DNA from: Turnera subulata
Taxonomy: Eukaryota; Streptophyta; Magnoliopsida; Malpighiales; Passifloraceae
Length of the DNA: 64,000 nucleotides
NCBI GenBank assembly: GCA_028386065.3
Contig: JAKUCV010001789.1
Location: forward strand, 17,493-81,492
Direction: 5' to 3'
Of the stretch, positions 1 through 11,202 are shown piece by piece; the stretch's first letter is position 1, and the number at the start of each line of letters is the position of its first letter. The position numbers and the translations under genes were made by a program. Under the pieces are notes generated by a model. The model was not told the origin of the DNA, ran no database searches, and saw only the letters and a program-made list of their open reading frames with translations.

Positions 1-20
1 GTACGCAGAAAACCTTATTT

Positions 21-246
21 GGGAGACTTACCCACCATTACCTAGGTGTGCCACCCGAGTCGAGCTGGATTTAGTCTGGTGTCTTTGATGTCCTTTGGGA
101 GACTTACCCACCATTACCTAGATGTGCCACCCGAGTCGAGCTGGATTTAGTCTGTTGTCTTTGATGTCCTTTAGGAGACTTACCCACCATTGCCTAGGTG
201 TGCCACCCGAGTCGAGCTGGATTTAGTCTGGTGTCTTTGACGTCCT
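21..246. repeat. Three-copy 76-bp tandem repeat
   Basis: Three head-to-tail copies start near 21, 97 and 173. Each begins with (G/A)GGAGACTTACCCACCATT and continues through CGAGTCGAGCTGGATTTAGTC. The period is exactly 76 bp and copies differ by only a few substitutions, so the array is young. The array may extend left of the window. No open frame runs through it. Confidence 0.95.
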
Positions 247-326
247 TAAAGGTGGACTGGCCTGGGATACACAATTATAAACTAGGATTGCGTTTTGCAT
301 AACCATGAAATAAACAATATCTTGGT

Positions 327-2634
327 ATGGAGCTGAATTTACCTGCGACAACTCCAGTGGTGATGCAAAAAATCAATCTTATGAAGCAAGAATCTGGGTC
401 TAATAAAAGAGTGGTAGTAGTAGTAAAGAAAGAGGAACAGCAACAATAACAACAGCAGAGGTCATGGGGTAGGCTTCCGCATGATATTCTGGGCGAAATA
501 TTATCACATCTATATGCTGGAGACTATAATACTTTTCGTGCAGTTTGTAAAGCTCGGCGATCGGTAGTAACTTCTACAGTAATTAAGACGACACCAACAG
601 CGGAATTCCTTGGTAAATTATTTTCGGAGGAGGAAGCGGAAACTCCTCTACTGTTACAGGCCCCCGCTTGCGGCGGGACTATGTGCACTGTCTTTCATCC
701 GATCAGGAATGAGATTTATGATGGTATCAACATCCCAGAACTAAGTGGAGCTCATGTTCACTTCTCTGACCATGGTTGGTTGCTCCTCTCTCGAGATGTT
801 GATTTTAGCACATTCTTCCTCAACCCCTTCACAAGACAGAGAATTGAACTACCTCAGCCGCCTCATAGATACCTCTTCATGTCTTTTTTCAAGCCTCCCA
901 CTTCTATGGAATGCTTGGTTGTTGGGCTTGGGTCTGGATGCGATGCCCTTAAATTTGGACAAGGACAACGAGATTGGATAACTGTTATTGGATTGGGAGA
1001 TGATGAGATTAATGAGTATAGCCCCTTTATCAGTGCTCCAATTATTCCTTGGAAGGGCCGAATTTACTTTTTATGTGGTGTTCGGGGAAGTATGATGATA
1101 CTGGATTTGAATGATGATCAGTTAATTAAATGGGATGTTCTTCCTAGCCCTTTCACTGAGGAGGAGTTCTCCAATATGAGCCGCAATTGGTGTGAGGGTT
1201 TCCTTTTGATGGATAAGCATGAGCTTACAGTAGTTTATGCTCTACAACATTGGAAAAAGTTCCAGATTTTTATGTAGGATGGCATGGAGAAGAAATGGCA
1301 GACGATTCATAGTTTACTGCCGAACAAGATGCTTTTTGTTTCCTCTTGGGGCATGTCTTGGTTGGAAGAGAGCTCAGCAACTAAACGAACGGGCAACAAG
1401 ATTTATATCCCCATGTTGCATCAAGGTAAAGCCGTTTTCTACTCCATCATAACAGGCAATTACCATTCCTTCTATTATACTAATAGCGGCAGTAGTTTTT
1501 CCTTGGCTGATGATGACACATTTAATTATGGTTTAACGAGACAAATATATGGTATTTGGATCAAAATTTCATTTGCAAAGATAAGTCATCGGTGTTAAAA
1601 TCCAAGGATGATTTTTGTGAATGTTCCCCATTAAGTACTTGGGTATTGTCTCTCCCTTCTTGTTCTTCTCCTTCTCCTCCTATATCAAAGTCTCGACCGC
1701 CACATCCTTGGCTTATTTGCTACGGCGGGGAGCATATGCGAAACCCAATTCTTACTAGATGCGAAACAAATCCTCCATATGCGCTTCTTCTTATGGATAT
1801 TTACTGGTGAAAGAAGAAGGTGCCTCCGCCTCCATCTTGAATAATGTCTGGTACTTTGTTCTGGATGTTGCAACAGGGCAGAGAATTCAGGTCCCTCTTC
1901 TTACTATGGACTTTTGTTGCAAACAATGCCTTATTTCAGCATCTCCGTCTGATTCTAACTGTCACGTCATATTTATCGACAATGACAAGGGATGTATGAT
2001 GTTTTGCAAGTTGAGTGATGATGAGTTTGTTAAGGTAGATTATACAAGTATATTGGGAAATTTTGAGGGGCGGAATTTTGAGGCATTAATGGCCACAGGA
2101 AGGAAAATATATAGTCACAATTACAATGCACAAGATAATTCCAATTATTTATGCATTCTTGAAATTTTGGAGGGATCAACAGTTCGGCTGATGATGAGTT
2201 TACAAGTGCCACGGGTAATGGCATATGAGTTCAATTCTTTTATGCGATATCTAATTGAATCTTTTGGTGAAATTTTCTGGGTTTTTGGACTTCGTTTGAC
2301 TACTCTCGAGGGGCCTGAGAGGTTAGATTTTCTAATTTACAAGATGGAATTATCTAATAGCATTCCAGAATGGGTCAAAGTGGAAGACATCGGAGGACAA
2401 GCCATTTTTCTCCACGACCTCGCTAATGACGCTAATGGTGGTACCTTTTGTTCCGCATCTGAACCCACAATCAAAGAGAATTCTATTTACTATCTTGACC
2501 CGTATAATCACATCATTTATGTTTGGGATTTGGAATTGCGAAATATAAGCATGCATTATCCTTGTGCTGTTGTGGATGACAGCTGCACTATTTCTTGGGT
2601 TATGTTGCAAGAAGCAACCTGTTCAGCCACATAA
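327..2634 (+). pseudogene. F-box/DUF295 gene with two DUF295 domains, disabled
   Basis: From the ATG at 327 the frame gives a short basic leader and a poly-Gln run. It is cut by TAA at 447-449, where CAA codons flank the stop on both sides. Beyond the stop, the same frame encodes an F-box (W-G-R-L-P-x-D-I-L near 462-500) and a first DUF295 beta-propeller domain to about 1598, with a second stop (TAG, 1275-1277). The reading then shifts at about 1560-1600 and again near 1760, into a second DUF295 domain (1759-2634) that is open to its natural end. The genes of this family known to me are usually intronless, and the interruptions are too short to be introns. Functional relatives are SCF substrate receptors. 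A truncated product from 681 or 1759 is possible but would lack the F-box. Confidence 0.85.
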
Positions 2635-2876
2635 TTAAGTTTGTTGGCAATGCATTCTACATAAATCTTGTATGCAGGAATAACAACTATGTTTTGGCCA
2701 GGATTTGTATCTCTTTAATCGCTGGAACGATGATATGAGTTGCAAAATATGTGATAAGGGCTTTTCCTTTGGTGTTGCTTTATTAGTTTTGTTTTAGTGC
2801 TCATTTAACTTGGTAATAATGGTATAAAAGGTCACATTCATCTCTATATTTACTTTTCTTTCTTACACAAAGAGAA

Positions 2877-4374
2877 TGTTAGTATAATATGCCCAAAAAT
2901 CAATCAATGAATTTTTTTTAATCATGTATACACGTTAAGGTTATTCCAATAAATATCGTTTATGAGATAAACGCTTGCACATATTTATAACCCTAGAATA
3001 TTTATATATTCTTAAATGTCCCTAGTCGATTATTATTATGGATGGGTTGTAATAATAAATTAAGACTAGTGTATGTTAAGAATTATATGTGATATGAATT
3101 CTATATACGGGTACAAGTTAGAGAACTTGTGGACTGGACCGACCCACATAAGAACGCTACATGGAACGTTATATGATTGTCATTAGCGGTTCTTATATGT
3201 ATTGTCCTTAGACCTGTGATCATCAAGGTTCCCAACATATGAGTCGTATACTTTGATATTACTCTTGGCTATTTCGTAAATAGTGTAATCATTGGGTATA
3301 TGATAAATGTGTAGTGGGTTTTGTATGATCCAGAGGGGATTCGTCCAACCCATATAACGGGTATATTATTGGTTGGTTTCTTGATAGAGTTGAACTGTAA
3401 ATGCACGGCCGTGCTCGGATTATGATATGGTGATATCATTAGTATCCGTTTTACACAGTTAGCTCGAGGATCAAGAAACTGAGATTAAACATATGCGAGA
3501 TTGACATATTCCATGTCTCGTGTTTAATCTTGATAATGGGACGAAGGGACGATGACATGCTTACGAGGCATATTGAATCAGTACTGATCTTGTCGTTCGG
3601 GTAGCAATGATGTGTTGCTAGACGCCGCTCTTTGCTTATAATTGTAAATGAGTTTACAATTATTGCCGGACGTTACAAGTGCCTACAGGGTCACACACTT
3701 AGAATCGTTGATTCGAGTAGGTGGTTGAACCGTGGTTGGACCATGGTTCGACCAGGTGTGGTTGGACCGTAGTTGGGCCAGGGTCGTTTTGGGCTAGTTT
3801 GATTCACTGATTGTCAGAATTATTGAGCCAAACCTGATGGCATGTGATGTGTAATCCCATTAGTGTATAGTGGAGACATGATTAGACTAGATAGTGGTGG
3901 AATCTTAATCATGTTGGATGGACCATGATGTTGGCCATTCTTGTCTCTAATAATCTATGCATTTATTGGAGTGAGTAATCAAATTACTCTACACCTTGCA
4001 TTCTGATTTTCAGAGCATCAAGAACACACACTCACCCCTTCATTCTTTGAGAAAGAAAGAAGAACACAAAACACCACACAACTCCCAGAAATCCGCAGCT
4101 AGCACAGCTATTCGGGAGAGCTCAGGTTGGAGATCGTGAGACGGTTTCCTGCTAGTCATCGACAGTTCGTGTGGATACTGTAGAGGGGCAGGATTTCTGT
4201 CCGGCTCTTGCTGATTCGTCCCTACAGTTGGGTGAAAGACCTCAACCTATTCAGGTACGTAAAAATTGTTATTCGGTTTATCTACCCTTCACTTGGATCC
4301 TCCATGTGTATCCGGTTTTTCCGCTACGTATGTTATTGCATTTGATTGTCAGTTTGCCTGCCCGGATACTTACA
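2877..4374. mobile_element. Solo LTR, 1498 bp, TSD GAGAA
   Basis: The segment starts TGTTAGTATAATATGCCC and ends CCCGGATACTTACA, and is flanked on both sides by the identical pentamer GAGAA (2872-2876 and 4375-4379). This is the signature of an LTR left after recombination between the two LTRs of a retrotransposon. No gag or pol is present. The small open frames inside (for example 4171-4383) are chance. The superfamily cannot be assigned from the LTR alone. Confidence 0.85.
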
Positions 4375-4384
4375 GAGAATTAAT

Positions 4385-4900
4385 ACATGCTCAACTAATT
4401 TTTTTTGCCAATCGTACTCAATATGTTTACCATCATTGGATGTTGGTGATTGAATTATATCCACATTCCCAAAGGAAGATTTGTTCCAGTGAACAAGCTT
4501 TTTGACGTAGCCGTCCAAATTCTTTAAGGAAACAAGTTTTCCTGGCATATTCAACTCTATTTCATTCCAAATATCATGGATGATCTTTTCAGATTCTGAA
4601 TGTTGGCAACAGCAAAAGACCCAATCTACTCATAAACTGACCGCGAGCTATTGCACCATGCTAACGACCCCTGCCACTCTTGTGATCTATTGGTACAAAA
4701 TTTCATTGAAATCCCCATTGACCAACAATGATGAGTTAAAGAAGATCCCAAGCCTGTCAGTTCTTCCCACAAAGCCTGCCTATCATTCACATTAACATTG
4801 CCATAGACACAATAGACTATAACTGACTGGCCTTATACTTCATATTAGGATGCAAAACACTATTCCACATCAAAGCTAAACTTCCAGAAGCACACGGGAT
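4385..4900 (-). pseudogene. LINE endonuclease/ORF2 fragment
   Basis: Reading the minus strand across several frames gives pieces typical of a plant LINE ORF2 after the endonuclease core: a Y-x-V-Y-G-N-V-N-x-N-x-R-Q-A-L-W-E-E-L segment near 4700-4800, a D-H-K-S-G motif near 4670, and W-N-K-S-x-F-G-N near 4440-4480. Stops and frameshifts are frequent, so it is a dead fragment. It abuts the solo LTR. Confidence 0.55.
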
Positions 4901-7722
4901 CCACTGCATAGAACTACAAGCTTTTCTTCAAAGACCAAAAAGAGGAAGAAAGAAAACTGTGCAAAACAAAAAGGTAGAATCATACTTTACATAACCAAAT
5001 GGATTCGGAAAATCCCCTCTCCCTCTTCCATTGGTGGGTTCATAGCAGCTAAAAAACAGTTTTAGCTATAAACTGTTGGCTTTCACTGCACCAGCTAGAA
5101 TCACAATATCCTACAATTAATAACACTAACAAAATGAGACAGACAGAAAAACATTGTACAATAACACTAATAATTCCTGAATACTGTCGGTTGCAATCGA
5201 GAGAGAACAATTCATTGGCAGTGGCAGGGTTTTAATTAACTGACCAGTTGTTGGCTTAAACCTTTGGAACAAATGTATTTTCAAAGTGAAAGAGGTGGTT
5301 CCTACGTAAATATACATGAATGCTGTAGAGCAAGGCAGCCATTGTTACTGCCAAGAAAGACAGTAAAACCAACCCCCAAAATTCCTGCAGAAAAATAAAA
5401 GGTAGAATGCGAGTTTAACTGTAAAGCATGAGAAGTTGCAGGAACTGAAGTTGCTCAAAACTTCAAATACAGGATAACATTAATGTTACACAAGGTAAGA
5501 CATACTTTAAAGAAGATTACCTGAGGTTTAGAGATAATTATTCCCATCACATAACCCAACACGTCCATAGTGGATTGAAGAGAATTCTGAACGCCCCCAA
5601 CAATACAACGATCAGCTTCACAGACATCATCCTGCGTGCCCAAGAAAAATATGAAGTTTGAGACACTAATGTTTCTTATTATCTGGGAAGTTAATGTAAT
5701 ATGTTACTATGTCAGAGAGCGTTATATGTAGAACAATGGCGACCGGGAAATCATTAATTTTAATAGAATTCTGGATTACAGATAAGTCAAACATCCACAA
5801 TCCAAGCCGGGATGTTGCCCAAAAATTTATGCTGATATTAGAGGATTTTGCACCCATATTGAAGCCACACAAACCAAGAGGAAGGTCCACTGCATGAAAT
5901 GCATAGAGCAAGAAAGTTGCAGGTTAGTTAGGAAGTAATAGTAATACTCACTAGTGGAAAATTTTATTTTTCAAATGGGCTGATTGAATCTTTACCACAA
6001 GGGTAGTAGATGAAGGAGACGGAAGATCCCTTATCAGTCTGAAGTAAATATATACCTGATACCAGATTGACCAGAGCACGGTTCTGAGAGTTGGAATACG
6101 AGATTGCACAACTGGGTACACAAATGTGGCACCTATTCCAACCATAGCACTTATTCCTCGTGCTATTCCAATTACAAAAGTTGGAATACCTGTTCTTGCC
6201 ATTCTAAGGTAGCTGTCATCAAGGTTCCAAAACTGGTAGAAACATGTAATGGTTAGAACCAATTAATCCGCATCCGTAGAGGAAGAAGGAGAATTAAATG
6301 AAGAAGCCGAAACAGAAAATAAAAATAAAAATAAAAAGTAGGAGGTACTGCTGGTGTGCCTGGTTTTGGCTTTATGGAAGGTCTTCTATATATAGTAGGA
6401 GCCTCAAGCGATGGTAATTTAGTTAGGATGAATCATAAAATATGTAGATCAGAGGAGACCATCACACCTGAGGACTGTGAAATATAGTAATGCTAGAGCT
6501 ACTCCTGGGAGCAAAACATGTTGGCGTAGATAAACAATCCAAGCACCAAGAAAAGGAGCAGTTGAAACCCGTTCAGCTAAGTTCTTCCTCCGATTTGGTT
6601 CAAGCCCCGAAATTTCTTCACCCTGAGATGGCATATTCGTTGGTTCAGCAGAACTGGAGATGTTGTGTTCCATGCCACCTGGTGAAAGTCTTGAAAGCTT
6701 CCTTCGCTTACTTTCAGCTAAAGCTGGAAACACTTTATATACAGTCATGAAAAGCCAATATTCTACCCATACTGCTACTGAATTCCAGAGGGCTAAAGCC
6801 AAAACAGAGGCCTCGACACAAGGCTGATTATGAAGCCACTAACAACTGGAGCAAAAAGTTTGCAGGTTAAGTCAATTCTTCTGATTGCTGAATTATATTT
6901 GTTAGTACTCCTGGAGGATGGCCTTGAGATATCACTACCACCCTGCAGTTTGAACACAAAATCCCAGTAAAATAGGTTTTCAGCTCTTGAAATTGAGACT
7001 CAGATATCAGACTAGACGAAAATAGTTTACCATTCTCTTTCTATCAGAATTGTTCCAGCAAGAGTTGAGAGTAAACAAAGTGCTCCATAGATGTGTTGGT
7101 CAATACCAAAAGGGACTGAATGTTGCGAAGTTTGTGGACTATAGTGTTGAAAAAACCAGTAATGCAATTACTGAGATTCCAGCAGTTACAAAGGAGAGAT
7201 TCTGGGCCACCAGCCATAATCGAAGATCCTGCAGGGAAATTCTCATACGGCAAAAAGTGTTATCTTGTACTTTCTATCTAATAATAAGAGTGCTTTACCT
7301 TTTCGTGTGGAAGATACAGTATCAGTGTTGAACCTATATAAATTAGATGCATACATAAAACAACAACAGCTTAAATCATTCATTAATTAGTTCTTATGCA
7401 TTGTGTTTCTATGTTGCTTTGTGTAGATTAAACCAAGCCGAAATATGCCTCTGAGGCATTTCATAAGATGGTTTACCAAGAATAGCACCTTCAACTTAGC
7501 TTTAGAGCATCATCGTCATGGGCATGTGAGGAGCGTTTGGTTAGAATCAACAAAAGCTTTTCACTGCAACTGTCAAAGCACTGATGAAGCAATTGGTTAT
7601 GACTTATGAGTAGCTGATTGCATTTGAATTTAAGTTTTTAGATTGGTATCAAATGTTATCAAAGTTTTCCAGTTTTTGGTGTGGGAGGATTGCAATTCCC
7701 CATTCCTGATGTCCTTTAACAG

Positions 7723-9038
7723 CCCGTTTGGTGTGGCTGAATTAATTAAATTTTTAGAATTGAAATCATTTCTTTAGTTTGGTATAATTTTACTTAACTT
7801 AAAATATGAATTGAATTCTATTTTTTATCTTTTAATCAATACTTAGTTAATATTTCAAATCATAGCAAATGGGTCGGATTTGAAATTCCAAATGAATTCC
7901 AATTGGGTTAATTACTTTTTAACCACCTGAACTTTTGGTCAAACAGGTGGTTATAGGGATAAAGGTATCTTAAATTTTGTTTTTGTAAGATTTAACCACC
8001 TGAACTAAAGAATTAACCACTTGAACTAAAAAAATCAGGATAGAGGTACCTCAAATTTTTTTTTGTAAGATTTAACCCCCTACACCCATAATTTCACAAT
8101 TTTTTAAATATTATTCCCTTTTTTCTCCATTTTTATTTTTTTTATCTGATTTAAAAACACATCACTTCAAAAAAAAATACCATTACTTTAAAAGATAAAC
8201 CCAGAAAAAATATTTGAAAAAAGATTAATTTTCTGGAGAATAAATCAAATAATTATTATATCAGTTAACTTATTTGTCTCAACAAATAATAAAATCTTCT
8301 AAAATTTAAAAAAAAAATGTGTAGGAGATCTTAAAATTAGATTGTTAGATTTCATATTTTTTTAATGAAAAGATTTCGGAAATTTTAAAGAATATTAATG
8401 TTTGTTTTTGGAGTGATAAGGGAGTTTTTAAAAGTTAAAATGACTTGGTTTCTTTTTATCACGCTCATTCAAAAAAATAAAAAATAATATTTGGTTGAGA
8501 AAAGAAAAAATGATTAAAAACAATTCTGTTTTCTTTTTTTTTAAATAAGTATTTTATTTTTGTTGGATTTTTAAATCGGATCAAAAAGAAAATAGGAGAA
8601 GAAAAAAGGGAATAATATTAAAAATTTATGAATTTGTGGATGGGGAGGGTTAAATCTTACAAAAACAAAGTTTGAGGTACCTATATTCATATTTTTTTAG
8701 TTTAGGTGGTTAAATCTTTAGTTCGGGTGGTTAAATCTTGCAAAAATAAAGTTCAAGGTACCTTTATCCCTATTTTTTTAGTTCAGGTGGTTAAATCCGT
8801 TAGACCAAAAGTTCAGGTGGTTAAAAAGCAATTAACCCAATTCCAATTCCAAAAAATCAATGAGAACTTAATTTTAGCCATTCAATTTATAATTTGATTT
8901 ATACCAAACATTGAATTCAATTCAATTCCTTATTATTAGAAATTATACCAAACATGGGAATTGATTTCATAATGAATTCAAATTCTAAATTTATAATGAA
9001 TTGAATTCATTTCCTTTTTGAATTTGATACCAAACGGA
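7723..9038. mobile_element. Outer inverted-repeat (foldback/MITE-like) element
   Basis: The left end reads CCCGTTTGGTGTGGCTGAATT and the right end reads AATTTGATACCAAACGG. They are inverted relatives sharing CCGTTTGGT. The arms are AT-rich, with repeated GAATTC-like words on both sides. It lies in an intron of the ferroportin pseudogene and is itself interrupted by the 7905-8838 element. A clear target duplication was not found, so the exact ends and superfamily are uncertain. Confidence 0.6.
7905..8838. mobile_element. Non-autonomous MULE-like element, 36-bp TIRs, 10-bp TSD
   Basis: Terminal inverted repeats of 36 bp match at all but one position. The left end starts GGGTTAATTACTTTTTAACC and the right end closes with GGTTAAAAAGCAATTAACCC. 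The flanking decamer AATTCCAATT is present on both sides (7895-7904 and 8839-8848). A 9-10 bp duplication and long TIRs point to the Mutator superfamily. The sub-terminal sequence TTAACCACCTGAACT recurs several times inside each arm. No transposase is encoded. It is nested within the outer foldback element. Confidence 0.85.
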
Positions 9039-9582
9039 TGCAAAATATTATCAAGTAATTAGCCCACCTGAACATATGTCAACCTTTCCACCCTTTGTCC
9101 GATGATTATGGAACCAAATAATGCAGTAGATGCAGATTCAACCGCGCCGTAGATAGGAGGAAGGATCAAAGATTCCGGCCTGAAACTGATCATGTGCAAA
9201 CCCACAGAAAATTCCCACATTCTGCACACAACAAAACTTTTAGAAGGAACGAAACCTCTATCATATGATCACTGGTATACATATGGTGTTGCATAATTAT
9301 TTTTTTTTAAAAAAAAAGAAGTATCAAAACAGATATATTTGTTACATTTGATTGGAATTCAGTTAACTGAGACCATTTGAGTTTATGGATTGTGGAGTAA
9401 TAATTACTTGGATGATAAATGTAAGGAAACCATCGAGGGAATTGATAAACCATAAATTAGAGGTTTCATCACATCAGAGAAGAACAAGAAAGAACATCTA
9501 CCGGTGGTCATTGAAAAATTGATCGAGCTAGAGAGGAGATAACCTTGCATCCCATCTTGCCAGGAAGTGACCGATAATTAAT

Positions 9583-10083
9583 AGAGATAAGGATTAAGAT
9601 TAGTTAGAGATAATGTTTTTCATTTTGTATTTTGTATCTCTGATAAGAGTCTTGTAACTACTTACCAGTATATGAATATGTATACACATCAGGATTGCTT
9701 TGTTCTCTGAGGACATTCGTATTAGTTGGATCGTGTATTCGGTATCTTGTGCGTGATGCTCACATTTTATGCGTACATGATATTATGGGTTTTGGCCGAT
9801 AATATGTGCTGGTGTCGGATTGAGGGCATTGGTGCACATAGGCTTGGCCTAGTGTGCACAAATGGGTTTGTTGTGACCCGATGGCACAGATGGCCTGATT
9901 AGGGGGTACCAAGTGCTCGACTTAATTAATCGGTCGATAAATAATGGATTATGTTGGTAATGTGTTACTTAGGTACAATTAGTGCATTGGAGGTACAACT
10001 GCCCTTAATCCTTTTTACTTTGTAGTCCAATAAAAAGATGCATTCAAATATATGTAAAATATTCAAGAAACTATTTTCTAAAA
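9583..10083. other. No gene recognised
   Basis: This is a non-coding interval between the first ferroportin block and the next inverted-repeat element. It has several polyA-like and AT-rich stretches, and no conserved frame, RNA gene or clear repeat boundary was seen. Confidence 0.5.
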
Positions 10084-11202
10084 GGTTAATTACTTTTTGA
10101 CCACCTGACTTTTGGATTAAACTACCTCAACTAAAAAAATTGGAATAAAGATATCTCAAACTTTGTTTTTGTTGTGTCGTATTCTAATCCTTTTGTTTTG
10201 AGTTTGTTGATTACTTGTTGATTACTGTCTGGAGTAGATTTTGTGATAAAGACTTTTGGATTTTTTTTACTACATTGTGGCTCAAAATTTTCATTATGCG
10301 TTTTGTTGCATAGAAACACAAAATGAAAATGCAGGTCCATTTACCTAACAATAGGAATTTTGAAAAAATGATTAGAATACTCGTAGACATACCCAATTTT
10401 TTTCTTATTTGGACATGGTGTTGGTTGCAGGTTTGATGCAGAAGATGGGTTTGCATGCAAAGTAAAAACTTGGAGAAAAAACTTGGAGAAAAATATATCC
10501 TTATTAAAATTAAAAACTTTTATTCTATCACAAGCAAAGTTCGAGTTGCTTCTATTCCGATTATTTATTTTCTTTTAGGGGAAAATGACAAACTTTATTT
10601 ATTGAGTGAAGCCAAAACTCCGGCCACATCATTGTCAAGCAAAATTAAACAGCCCTAGGAAGTTGAACAAGAAGAGACACACTTAAGGAAAATGTAGATA
10701 ATCAGCACAACGATTGACTTCCTGAAAGAAATGACGAAGATGAACTTGCCAAATAAGAACTAATAGATGTTGGACAGCCTGAAGAAGGGCCGAATGGCAT
10801 TTACCCCGAACATCCTGGTGTTGCAACTCTGTAATAACCCTCTAAGCATCTACTTCTACTTCTAGTTGGCGAAAGCCTAACTCCCATGCTCTAGTAAGAC
10901 CAGCTAACAATCCCCACAATTCTGCAACAATAGGAAAAAAATTGTCAACATTAAAACAATATCCACCGAGCCACTCACTCGCTGTTCCAGAAGAGACCGT
11001 CTGTAGCCGAACATGAAGAAGATTGTTGTACCGCACCATCTGAGTTTAATTTTATCCAGTCAGTTGCATGAGGCACCCAATGAACTTGAACAGAACACCT
11101 AGCTATCCCTTCTAGCCTCGTCGACTTCTATTCCGATTCTTTTAGTTTAGGTGGTTAAATTGGTTTGACCAAAAGTTCAAATCTTCAAAAATCAATTAAC
11201 CC
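10084..11202. mobile_element. Second MULE-like element carrying an RNase H fragment
   Basis: The left end, GGTTAATTACTTTTTGACCACC, and the right end, GGTTTGACCAAAAGTTCAAA followed by ATCAATTAACCC, belong to the same TIR family as 7905-8838 but are more diverged. The sub-terminal phrases (AACTAAAAAAATT; TTTAGTTTAGGTGGTTAAAT) also match. The centre is unrelated to the small element and contains a decayed RNase H domain on the minus strand. This resembles a Pack-MULE-like capture. No convincing target duplication remains. Confidence 0.6.
10700..11095 (-). pseudogene. RNase H-like (RVT_3 type) fragment
   Basis: The minus strand gives W-I-K-L-N-S-D-G-A near 11030-11060, A-E-L-W-G-L-L-A-G-L-x-x-A-W-x-L-G-F-R-x-L-E-V-E-V-D near 10842-10925, and E-V-N-R-C-A-D near 10700-10720. 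These are in the correct order for the RNase H domain found in plant LINEs and in many host proteins of this family. The first Asp and the central Glu are visible. A stop after V-E-V-D-A, missing spacing and frame changes make it non-functional. It sits inside the MULE-like element. Confidence 0.7.

Larger units (their letters stand above)
5126..9582 (-). pseudogene. FPN: Ferroportin (IREG/SLC40-type iron exporter) pseudogene
   Basis: Exon-like blocks appear in the family's order on the minus strand. 9546-9582: G-H-F-L-A-R-W, donor GTTATC. 9072-9221: M-W-E-F-S-V-G-L-H-M-I and V-E-S-A-S-T-A-L-F-G, with good acceptor and donor. 7036-7229: L-R-L-W-L-V-A-Q-N-L-S-F through L-S-T-L-A-G-T-I-L-I-E-R-E-W. 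Then 6840-6950, 6449-6802, 5990-6220 (G-I-P-x-x-V-I-G-I-A-R-G-I-S-A to T-L-R-T-x-L-W-S-I-W), 5780-5850 (S-R-L-G-L-W-M-F-D-L) and 5530-5640 (D-R-C-I-V-G-G-V-Q-N-S-L-Q-S). Intact members are multi-pass transporters that export iron or related metals. Here TAG at 7139-7141, two frameshifts shortly after it, further shifts at 6800-6950 and a stop before the first block prevent a full product. A 1.3-kb inverted-repeat insertion splits the intron at 7230-9071. Confidence 0.88.

Noticed and set aside
4171..4505. Small plus-strand ORFs
   Set aside because: They lie in the end of the solo LTR and the adjacent LINE fragment and have no recognisable domain.
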